From Parasitella parasitica (Eukaryota; Mucoromycota; Mucoromycetes; Mucorales; Mucoraceae), in assembly GCA_025201805.1 (NCBI GenBank), contig MU619380.1, positions 4,426 to 33,073 of the forward strand: a stretch of 28,648 nucleotides of DNA. The letters are read 5' to 3'. The first letter of the stretch is position 1. Each line of letters begins with the position of its first letter. Shown here one piece after another: positions 17,652 through 27,712 of the stretch. The notes under the pieces are model-generated. The model was not told the origin of the DNA. It did not search any database and saw only the letters and a list, made by a program, of their open reading frames with translations. A program made the position numbers and the translations under genes.

Positions 17652-20576
17652 ATGAATTCATCCAAGCAAAATGATCACCAATATGCTCAAGGTAAACTTG
17701 GTAACAAGCATAGCAAAACCCCCCCCCAAACATGTTGTTCATTCGTTATAATTTCCAGGAAATCATGAAGTATGTAGTCAACATAATACACGAGAAGATT
17801 ACTTTACTTGTATCGACATGAGCCAGCATTCACCACCACAGGCTGATTTAACAGACTTGGAGCCTACCGCCACCACACAAAATCAACATGTCACTCACTT
17901 CAATTATAAGCCTTTTCCGCTACAAACGGATAATGAGAAATGGTGCGTCAATAGCGCCAATGATAATGTACACCTCATGTATCATCAAGACACAAGCGAC
18001 GCTACATTCATTGGCAATAGCCACGACTCTGCAAAACCGCATAATAACACTCTGTCAGACGATGAACTGGAGCAAGAGCTGGAATCGAGCAGTGAATCGC
18101 TAAATGACATTGACGACGACAAAGACCATAACTTTGACTGGAACGACGACAATAATAACAACACGAATGCGCACACAGAAGCCACACGCTCAGCAAAAGG
18201 AAATACCAAATACCAAAAAGTCAGGGCTTTGTTCAGGAAATATTGCTTTTGGCATTACTTGTCGCAATTTATGAAACGAGTTATAATTGCAGCTACGGGC
18301 TCTGCAATTTTCATCACAGTGGGTGTGTGTATTTACGTGTATTTCCCGCGGCCGTCGAAAAATCAGGAGAATGACCCAAGTTTTGAAAACATACGAGATA
18401 ACGTTCAGATCTGGATGTACTGGGCAGCGTTCATGTGGCATATCGCTTGGTTGAGTACGTTTATAACAGAAGCTGTGCCATACATAGTATCCAAATGGGT
18501 GCAGTTTTTCAAGGGTCGTAGATCAGAAAAAGTCAAATCCTACATGGAGGTAATGTGCATGGCTTGGTGTAGGGTAGGCGACAACTAATTTCTGTAAACA
18601 GTACTACATGAGTCTGAAATACTATATTGGACTCTTGGTTATCACTGCTTGGAACTGGGGAGCTTGGGCATTCTTAATTACGATAGCTTATCCAGTAAGT
18701 TGTATTTTTAGCCTGGGAATGATGTATATAAATACATAAATGGCTAATAATAGCATATGATGTAGTCTGTCCTCAAACAGCCCTACACAACTACATTATG
18801 GAGAGTGTATGCTTGTATGTTTGTAGCCTCGGTGTTTCTACTAGTTCAGAAAACAATCATTCAGGTTATTGGTAAATTTTTTCATGAATGTGGTTTAGCA
18901 CTTGTGTCTAATTTGCACGCATATATATCTCCTTCTCAAACTGCAAATATATATACAGCATCGAGATTTCATAGATTTGCATTCAAGGATCGGGCCAAGG
19001 CAAACAGAAGAGCTATTAAAAGTATAAAAGCAAATTGCCCCTTAATTCTTATGCTGTAATCAATTCACACAACGAATTTCGTTATTTAGTTTTAGATGCT
19101 CTTGGCAAGGCAGAGTTTCGATACCGCTCGTCAGCAGCGGCATCTCGAATGAGAAACCGCAAAAGGCCTGGTCTTTCTGCCCAGTCAACTAATGATATCT
19201 TGGATGCGGGAGCCGCAAGCACCGTAGTGGGACACAGCACCGGCATTTCGCCTAGCGTCAGTACCAGTGAATACATGGCTGGAAGAGGAGACATCAATTC
19301 CAGACAGCTGAGCTCTAGTGACATGTTGTATTCATTCAAGAAAAACCTAAAGCGGGCGGTGATAAACGAGCAACCTCACATCAGCCGCCCTGTGCGAAAG
19401 GACATGGACATTAACAACGACGACTACGCACGAAAGAATGCCAGAAAACTCTACGTTTCACTCGCATACCCAAACGGCGTTTTGCCAGGGGAAAACCAGG
19501 CACGGCGATGCTTGCTGATTTCTGATTTCGAACCTTACTTCAAAACCGCCCACGAGGCCAAGGTTGCGTTTGACATCTTTGACAGAGACGGCAATGGCGA
19601 CATTACTCGCCGAGAGTTTCGTGATACTGTAGTACAGATCTATCGCGAGCGAAAGGATATTGCCATCTCGTTGCGCGATACGGGCCAAGCGCTCGGAAAA
19701 ATTGACTACATGCTGCTGGCTATCAGTCTGGTCGCCCTCCTGCTAACCTCCTTTGCTATCTTCAATGTAGAGGTGTGGCATTCTCTTGTACCTCTAGGTT
19801 CCATTCTGCTGGCACTGACGTTTGTGTTTGGTAACACCGCAAAGAACACGTTTGAAAGCATCCTGTTTCTGTTTGTAACACATCCATACGATGCTGGTGA
19901 TTATGTGCTGGTAGACGGTCAATTTCTGCTAGTGCATAATATGGGCGTTATGGGCACGTCGTTTGTTGCCGGCGATGGCCAGCTTATTTATGCGCCAACG
20001 ACTGTATTAATGACAAAGCTCATCACTAACGTACGACGTTCTGGGAGCATGGGAGAAGCTATCAAAATTAACATCGATTTTCGTACTACCAGCGATCAAT
20101 TCTGGGAATTGCACGATCGCTTGCTTGCCTGGGTTACCAGTCAAAGCCGTGATTTTGGACCTGGCTTTGATCTTCGCGTTATTGACATTGTAGATGTCAA
20201 CCAGCTCATCTTGAATGTGTGGCTTCCTCATAAAGGTAATTGGCAGGAGCTCGGAAAACGGTTCCAGAGAAAGACGCGATTTATGTTGGCTCTCAAGGAT
20301 ATCATGACAGAACTGAACATTAGATACGAATTGCCTGCCCAAAAAATCACTCAGGGAGTGCATCCTGAAGAAGCCCATCCGGCTCCAGTCTTTGGTCAAC
20401 AGGTGGATGGATGCCCTCAGTCATTCAGCGCACATGTCAATGCTTCTCCTACTATGAATTCTGTTCCAACAGACTCTGCAGAAGCGAAAGCTTATGAGCA
20501 AATCCGTAAAGAGAGGGCCGTAAGAGGCATCCACTGCTATATGGATCAAAGTGGCTCGGCTTCTGGTAGTGGCTAG
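17652..20576 (+). CDS. EF-hand mechanosensitive ion channel, MscS family (Msy1/Msy2 type)
   Basis: Likely an internal-membrane channel that opens under membrane stretch in hypo-osmotic shock and shapes Ca2+ release, as known for fission yeast Msy1/Msy2. Exons 17652-17691, 17759-18549, 18602-18694, 18781-18871, 18959-19021 and 19090-20576 give 854 residues in exact phase. A long hydrophilic acidic N-terminus (about 150 residues) precedes four hydrophobic segments (for example IIAATGSAIFITVGVCIYVY and YYIGLLVITAWNWGAWAFLI). A canonical EF-hand FDIFDRDGNGDITRREF lies at about residue 524. Next come the MscS pore helix (LVALLLTSFAIFN, PLGSILLALTFVFGNTAKNT) and beta domain (HPYDAGDYVLVDGQFLLVHN). 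Exon 1 ends in GCTCAAG|GTAAAC. The join of 18871 to 18959 restores VIASRFHR, which matches the family. AATAAA is at 20643-20648. Confidence 0.92.
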
Positions 20577-22511
20577 GGCGGATGGTAGCTGATCCTTGTC
20601 TGCAATTGCTTTCATCAATACTCGATACCCCTTTTTTCAATCAATAAAGCGTTCTTTCTGGTATGACGTACCACAATGATAAATAGCATACAATAACCTG
20701 AGGACTTGGAGAAACCCTACCAACGCAAAAGGAGCAAAAGTGTCCACTGGCCAAAATTCTTTTAGAGATGGACAAAACGCAATGGCAGCTGAATCTCAGG
20801 ACACAACATAATATGTAACAAAGAAAATAAAGAGTGTAAGCGCCTCCTAGCTATTATTAGAGACTATCCAGTTGGTAATAATTGAATCAACCAAATCAAA
20901 TCAGGATACGATGCTCGTTTTCATCATCTAAACACCTGCGCTCATTATTAGCTATTATGTCTGTTGTGATTTTAAACTATTTCTCGAAAAGAGTCTCTCT
21001 AGATAGTAACTATACGTACGCCGTCTATGTAATGCAATTGCACAAGTAGTACGATGATAGATAATTCAATCAAATTTTACCCACCATTGTGATTATATTC
21101 AAAACGGATCAAACCCTCCAAGGAAAACCAGGTATTATACAACGTGTACTTGTCTTGTTTGCTTTATCAGATGTTTCGCCAAGTGGCTTTGATATGCACA
21201 TTACCATAAGCACCTATGTGAAGAGGGGCTAAATGGTTTGAGCTAAAAGAGGAAGATTTTCGATCTGGAATTCCTAATCATAGCAGATTATTCAACTACC
21301 AATTCTTACATTCGCTGGCTATCTGGTACCCTTACCGGCAACGTCTGAGCCACTTTGATAGGCTTTTTTTTTTTTTCACATGAAATGAGTCAGTAGGCAC
21401 ACTATCAAATGCTAATAATATATGTCTTTTGCGCATTTCCATTAAAGAGCTGGCAGGAGATGTAATCCATAATCAGATGTTTCTGATTAAATTATGCGCA
21501 AAAATTGGCTTTTAAGCTTTTCATTGTTGCACTAGCATCACATAATAATGCTGCAGACAACAAAAAGAGAGCACTTTGGGGCTCCTTTGCTTTGTGGACA
21601 TTTGGGTTTTGTGTGGCTTTTTTTAACCGTTTGATCAGGCACACGGATTGACAGCGGTTTTAATGCTCAGCTAGTTTGCAATCACCCAATGACAGAAATC
21701 GCGTTATATTAGACATTCCATCTACAAACGGTTATCAAACCTGGTATTCTGGTCATTCTATTTTTTTTTTTTTTTTTTTTGCGTTATTCCTGCAAGTGTA
21801 AAATGTTGTAAAAGGCACGCGAGCAAAGTAAGGTTAAGGATCTTTCGCACTGTCTTGTTAGTTATAAATGGAAGATTAAATATAATCATGTTATTAATAG
21901 ACGAGTCATAAGCAGGAAGCTGAAAATACTACTAAAAATCTAGATCAAAGGGTGGAATTTAATGTGATACAAGGTAATTGGATTTTGCTGAGAATTGTTG
22001 CCATGTTGTCTTTATCCAAGACACCTCATATCGCAAATTGGGTATGCGATGGTATACATGTACATGAGGGTACACAGTTGAAAGCACACAGACAATTAAG
22101 CTGTAACAGGATCGACATACTGTATGGTAAATGAGTAGAGTATAATATACAAACCAAAGCGGAGATGGCGCACACCTATTCCTACACACCATGTTGTAAA
22201 GATATCGAATGTAACAAATAAATTGCCATGAAAATGGGCTATATAATAATAACAATAATAATAACAATGTATATATATTATTACATGAACATTTTATCGA
22301 TATTCAAGGGGATATGTGTATTTCACGGAATCTCTTTCTCATCATCCCCTTTTTCTCCCCTGCTCTCCTCCACCCTTTCTCCTGATCTGCGAATAGGTAT
22401 CTATATTACATACAGCATAGGGAGTACGAAATCTAGACTAAATTCCGCTTCGGAAGGGTACCAAGTTAATTTGCAATCGACCAGTGCATACTTGTCATAT
22501 AAATCATACCG
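20577..22511. other. Long intergenic region
   Basis: About 1.9 kb with no supportable gene or RNA. It holds the channel gene 3' end, a T11 run (21366), a T20-class run (about 21762-21780), an ATA/ACA-rich stretch (22241-22282), and two nested inverted repeats at 21427-21503. The distal part must contain upstream control sequence for the chitin synthase gene. Confidence 0.5.
21427..21503. repeat. Nested inverted repeats
   Basis: An outer pair, TTTTGCGCAT (21427-21436) and ATGCGCAAAA (21494-21503), is a perfect 10-bp inverted repeat. Inside it, AATCAGA-TGTT-TCTGATT (21471-21488) is a perfect 7-bp stem with a 4-base loop. The inner repeat is off-centre. They could be factor sites or remains of a small element; no function is assigned. 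Confidence 0.6.
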
Positions 22512-22794
22512 TATAAAAATAGCCCCCTTTCCAACTGTCTGATTCTTACTTCTCCTGCTCTTGTAACATAATTCAATATTCTCGGGCTTTTTAATTCGTT
22601 ATTGCATCCCGTGCTTTATAACCTCTCTTTTCTTTGTACTTGAGCGTTTCCTCTTTCTCTCTCTCTTTCTCTCTTTCTCTCTTTCCCTCTTTAATTTTTT
22701 CTGAGATAATAAAACATCTTGATTTCTTTATATATATTTTACCCCTTAAAAAGAAAGCAAGACAAAAGGAAAAAAAGTTGCCACTTATATAAAG
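22512..22794 (+). promoter_or_regulatory. Chitin synthase core promoter and pyrimidine-rich leader
   Basis: TATAAAAATA at 22512-22521 is a good TATA box. It is followed by C/T-rich DNA, notably a CTTTCTCT-type repeat at about 22630-22692, and the ATG is at 22795. Transcription would probably start around 22545-22560, giving a leader of some 240 bases, which might contain an intron. Confidence 0.5.
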
Positions 22795-25700
22795 ATGCGT
22801 CCAACTAGACATGAATCAAATTATGCCAATGTCGGTGGAAATGGACAATCAGACTACGGTTACCAACAGCCTTCTGACAACTCTTTTCACTACAACAACG
22901 GAGGAGGAGCAGCTTCGTCGATCGGGAGACGCCCCACCACACTGGGCAGAGCACCCACTCGCCGTATCGTGCCTGGAGGCAACTCAATTGCTAATGCTAG
23001 TCATAATGTACAGCGCGGCCGCACACTGATTCGCCCTGACCGTTATCAAGAGCCTGCACCGCTCTTGACGGGTAAGCCCACAGCAAGCCGTAGCGTATTC
23101 GACCCTTGGGTTTTGTTTTCTCGCATAGTTACGTTTTGGGCATTGCCGCCCATGCTCAAAGCGCTCAAGATGGGCGATGCTGGCATGCAGCAAGCCTGGA
23201 GAGAGAAAATCACACTTTGTTTCATCATTGCTTGCATGGGCGGTTTTGTGGCCTTCATTACAATCGGCCTCAACTCAGTCCTGTGTCCTCCAAGCCATGC
23301 CAACAATCAAGCCAACTATGCTTCGTATAACGACACAATCCAAGCACGTAAGTCTATAATATCGATGCTGCAAACCTTGATTAACTCTATTTTTTTTTGT
23401 GTGTGTGTGTGTGTGTGTGTACCATACAGCCAATTTGTTGGGTGTCCTGGGCTGGCAATTTAATGTAACAAACTCAAATCCCACCGGAGGCCTCGATTTC
23501 TACGATCTGGCTACTATTCCAGGAACCGATATCACAAACTACTTTCTTCACGGCACCAATATTCCTGACTGCACAAATCCTGGAAACGCAAAAACCTTGG
23601 CTTTCACTGCCATCAACAGCAATCCCTGCTCTGCTAATAACGGCGTTGGCGGATGTTTGTACGGCGACACCTCAATCGCAAACCTGCGCGGCACCTATGG
23701 CCTGGTCAACATCTCGCGCCAAGTTGGCTACGATTGGTCACAGTTTGCCACTGCAAACCTGACCTATTTCATTGTTATCGACGGAAATGTGTTGAATATG
23801 GAACCCTACATAAAGGCACATCCCCAGCCAATCCCATCCGACGCTTTAGATGGTGTGATTCGTGGTTTGCTGAACAGTAGCTTTGCTGAGGGCGGTCGCG
23901 ACGGCACAAAGATGTTTTTTAGGAGGCCAGAATTCAAGGCGTCCATCAACTGCCTCGTTCAAAAGTACAGGGCTGGCCATATCGACAAAAGCACCACTGG
24001 CTGTTTTGTGTCTTCAGTGGTGCTGGCAGCCTCTCTGGGTATTGTGCTGGCCATTGTGCTGGCTCGTTTTTTTATGGCTTTGATCTTTTCTTGGTTCCTT
24101 TCTCGCAAGCTGTCGCGCACGCCTCCGCCTGTACCTCCCTCTGCCGCATCAGCCGCCGGCAGTGTTATGATGAGAAATCAACAAACAATGGAAATGTCAG
24201 ACATCAAGCCTGGCATGATGCAGCGCAACGACTCTGGCAGTACATTGACTCCTGCAGGCGGTGCGGTTGGTAAGAAGGTCGAAGTCGGAAACGATCTGTA
24301 CACTGTGCTCTTGATTACATGTTACTCTGAGAACACCGAGGGCATTCAGGCTACGGTCGAGTCGCTGTCAATGACAGACTACCCTGACGATCGCAAGCTG
24401 CTGTTTTTGATTGCTGATGGTATTATTACAGGCCATGGCGAAACGATTTCCACGCCTGACATGTGCTTGTCTTTGCTGACGTTTGACGAAAACGAGCCCG
24501 GCATGAAGAATCCTGAGGCTATGCCCTACATTGCTGTGGCTGTTGGCTCCAAACAGCACAACTGCGCAAAAGTGTATGCTGGTCATTACGGTAAGTTTGC
24601 ACAGCACTCTGTAGATAAGCCCCACTATTTACGCCTATTTCAGTATGCAAAGGTCACAAGGTTCCAATGATTTTGGTTGTCAAGTGTGGCAATCCTGACG
24701 AACAGGGCAAGCCCAAGCCTGGCAACCGTGGTAAGCGTGATTCACAGCTTATCCTGATGAACTTTTTCAGCAGAGTTACGTACAACGATCGCATGACGCC
24801 GCTCGACTACGAACTCTTTAAGAAAATCCAGTATTTGATGGGAGTTACACCAGACTATTTCGAGCTTGTGCTCATGGTAAGTACGGCTAAGCTACGTGCA
24901 CGACGATCCCCTCTAAAAAAAAAAAAAAAAATTGCTTAGGTGGACGCTGATACCAAGGTGTACCCTACTTCGATGCGACTGCTGGTCAACTGTATGGTAA
25001 ACGACAACTTGATTATGGGTTTGTGTGGTGAGACCAAGATTGCCAACAAGAGAGATTCGTGGGTTACAGCTATTCAGGTGTACGAGTACTTTATTTCCCA
25101 TCATCTGGCAAAGGGTTTCGAGGCTGTGTTTGGTGGTGTCACTTGTTTGCCTGGCTGTTTTTGCATGTATCGTCTCAAAGCTCGCAAGGGCGATGGCGAT
25201 TGGGTTCCTATTATTACAAAGCCCGAGATCGTCCAGGAATACTCGTCCAACACCATCGACACCCTCCATCAAAAGAACTTGCTGCTTCTCGGTGAGGATC
25301 GCTTCTTGACCACGCTTATGCTTCGTAACTTCCCCTTCCGTAAAATGGTGTTTACCCCTCATGCTATCTGTAAGACTATTGTCCCTGACGAATTTAAGGT
25401 GCTCTTATCGCAGCGTCGTCGCTGGATCAACTCGACTATCCACAACCTGTTTGAGCTTGTCCTCGTCCGCAACCTGTGCGGTACTTTTTGCTTCTCGATG
25501 CAATTCGTGGTCATGATGGATTTAGTGGGTACTTTGACCCTGCCTGTAGCCATCATCCTTACCGTAGTCCTTATCGTCAACATGGCGCAGACTCAAATCA
25601 ACAGTCTTAGTGCAGCACTTCCCCTGATACTCTTGATCATTGTGCTGTTCTCCCCAGCATTCTTGATTTTGATTACAACTCGCAAATGGGTCTATTTGAT

Positions 25701-26427
25701 GTGGATGTTGGTGTACCTGTGCGCGCTGCCCATTTGGAATTTCGTGCTGCCCGTATACGCTTTCTGGCATTTTGACGATTTCTCCTGGGGTGAAACTCGT
25801 AAAGTAGAGGGCGAAACAAAGGAAGATCATTCCAAGAAGGACGGTGTATTCGACCCTTCCAAGGTGCCATTGAAGCGCTGGGAAGACTACGAGCGCAAGA
25901 GAGTGAGAGCAAATAAGAGGCGCGAGCGCAAGGAGAGACAAATGCGTGAAATGGGCCCAACTCATTTGATGCATTCAATGCTACCTTCTGAAGAAGACGA
26001 GTCGAAGCGTGGATTATTAGAAGATGACTCAGTCTCTCAGATGTCTTATCAGGCCGAGCCTAACATGGCGGCCCCAGCTCACTACTTTGATCCCTCAAAG
26101 GAGGCTCCTGCCAAGGCTGGATCAGGATATTACCCCACTTATAGACCTCAATCAACCGCACCTACACCAGTCCCAAAGAATAGTATACCATTACAACCCC
26201 ACCCTACAGCTCCTGGTCCATGGGGTCCTCAGCAAAACTATGGATCGCCTCAAACGCACCGTAACATCCAGTCTCCTCCAATGAATCAGCAAAGAGGTCC
26301 ACAACAACGAGGTCCAATGAGTCCGCCTATTCATCAACAACAGCAACATCACCCTCAACAACAATATCCTCAGGGACCTCAAGGCCAATACATGAACAAC
26401 CAACAAGGCCAATTCCATGGTTTCTAA
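22795..26427 (+). CDS. CHS3: Class IV chitin synthase (Chs3-like)
   Basis: Membrane glycosyltransferase that polymerises UDP-GlcNAc into cell-wall chitin. Exons 22795-23347, 23430-24590, 24644-24876 and 24940-26427 give 1144 residues in exact phase. A hydrophilic N-terminus precedes an early membrane segment ([18 protein letters not shown]) and an extracellular-type loop with many N-glycosylation sites. A second hydrophobic block follows ([19 protein letters not shown]). The catalytic GT2 domain has [19 protein letters not shown] (about residue 650), [19 protein letters not shown] (about 768) and QRRRW (about 807). Three or more C-terminal membrane segments follow, then a Gln/Pro-rich tail of some 150 residues. 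The run [20 protein letters not shown] and [20 protein letters not shown] match class IV enzymes as I remember them. Division into class IV rather than V is also supported by the lack of a myosin head. AATAAA lies at 26584-26589. Confidence 0.95.
23396..23420. repeat. (GT)n microsatellite in chitin synthase intron 1
   Basis: About eleven GT units follow a T8 run directly before the acceptor ACCATACAG. It is placed in the intron because exon 2 only joins in phase after it. Confidence 0.85.
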
Positions 26428-26609
26428 TCGTCAAAAAAAAAAAAAAGGATCATCTCTTATATATTATAAATCTTTTTCCATTTTGTGTATCTTTAGTTTG
26501 AGCATATATATTTCCCCTTTTTCCTCTCTACATATCTTTATTTTTGTCTTTCAGCCAAGATGAATCTATCAAACAAGTAATGAAATAAAACCAACTTTTT
26601 TTACCATGA

Positions 26610-26759
26610 TCAATGCAAGAGAGTAATGCCACCCTTCCTTCTCCACAAATGCATGTCCAAATCAAGATCAGAAAAACCTGTCTGTTTAGCAACATTTAAA
26701 TTAAAGGTTCCGTACTTGTGCTGAATATACGGTGCGGCTGGAAAGTTGTCACCGTATTT
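26610..26759 (-). CDS. Orphan last-exon-like segment, unidentified
   Basis: A 49-codon minus-strand stretch begins right after a possible acceptor (AAATAG at 26760-26765) and ends with TGA at 26610-26612. It reads KYGDNFPAAPYIQHKYG, later NVAKQTGFSDLDMHLWRRKG and GITLLH. The composition is strongly protein-like. No upstream exon with matching phase was found before the helicase relic at 26980, and I do not recognise the family. It overlaps the presumed 3' untranslated zone of the chitin synthase gene on the other strand. A decayed remnant is as likely as a live exon. Confidence 0.3.
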   Translation of the reverse strand, partial: KYGDNFPAAPYIQHKYGTFNLNVAKQTGFSDLDLDMHLWRRKGGITLLH

Positions 26760-26979
26760 CTATTTCTTTTTCATTAATTACAAGCTTCCGGATTTTGGTT
26801 TAAATTTCATCGTCAAGATGTAATAATGATGAGCAGTTCGTCATTGAGATGGCACTTTTTCCAATATGTTCTTTTCAGTGTTACCATACCAGTGTTTTTA
26901 TTTAAAAGGATTTGTTCTTAGAGTTAATCTCTCTCTTTCTCTACTTTCAACATTAATTTTTAAGCTTACAAAATGGTTA

Positions 26980-27572
26980 CTAGGTATCAGCAGTGGGCGC
27001 AAAGTTGTTGTAGACATATACATGTTGGCAAAGGACAGAAATATCATTGCCAGGCAGAAGCATATTTTATTACGGAATACGAATCAAGTCAGCTGTGTTG
27101 GGCTGAATAGGGAAGGAGCCATTGCCAATATCAAGCAAGAAATCAGCAAAATTTTGCAATGAGGTGGCCAATGCAGCGTCATGTAATGACATGGCTTGCT
27201 AAACTCTCATGCTTGTTGTTAATTCGAGTACTTGTACATGCAGCCAAAGATTTGAGGTCAGAATGCATGCTTGAATAATTTCTTCTTTACTGCCATGAGG
27301 AACCATAGGTAAAATTTGACGAAAATTGCCAACAAATACAATAAATTTTCCTCCAAAGGGAAAATCTGCCTGTCTTTCGTCTACTTGAATATTTGCTTCA
27401 AGACATCTTTAAATGTCCTGTCTACTGTTTCTAGAACATCACAGCATTTCATCGATGATTCATCCTAAATAAATATAAGGCTTGCTCCAGGAAATCTTGG
27501 TCTCAAAGAACACACAGATGAATCATTGCATCTAAGAGGAATACTAAATTTTGAGTGAGCAGTACGGCCATC
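26980..27572 (-). pseudogene. Decayed Helitron/PIF1-type DNA helicase fragment
   Basis: Superfamily 1B helicase motifs can be followed across the minus strand although frames are broken. In order they are DGRTAHSKFSIPL; a Walker B region ASLIFI*DESS where TAG replaces the usual Trp; the GGKFIVFVGNFRQILPMVP block (motif III, Asp changed to Asn); LTTSMRV followed by TAG; FADFLLDIGNG; and MLLPGNDISVLCQHVY. At least three in-frame stops and one frameshift (between VDRTFKDVL and the FGGKF block) are present, and the Walker A part is missing. This order is typical of Helitron Rep/helicase proteins and PIF1-like relatives; the Rep part is not in the window, so Helitron origin is inference. It cannot encode a working helicase. 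Confidence 0.78.
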
Positions 27573-27623
27573 TTTTTAACTGTAACACTTGGTGCATGAA
27601 AGATGGCATTGAACAAAAAAATA

Positions 27624-27675
27624 TGACTGTTTTTTACGATTCAATTTTAAGCGCTGGTGACCGTTTTTTACGATT
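27624..27675. repeat. 18-bp direct repeat pair
   Basis: TGACTGTTTTTTACGATT at 27624 recurs as TGACCGTTTTTTACGATT at 27658, one mismatch, offset 34 bp. It lies just upstream of the helicase relic in its own orientation and before the next degenerate gene. It could be a leftover of a terminal or tandem repeat. Confidence 0.6.
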
Positions 27676-27712
27676 TCTATCATTTTAATATAAGAGAAGA
27701 AGAAGATGATAA

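Noticed and set aside
22591-22812. Minus-strand Lys/Glu/Arg frame upstream of chitin synthase
   Set aside because: Arises from the CT-rich leader; composition is repeat-driven and it overlaps the chitin synthase start.
26866-27162. Plus-strand 98-codon frame over the helicase relic
   Set aside because: The opposite strand over the same bases shows ordered helicase motifs, so this frame is its shadow.
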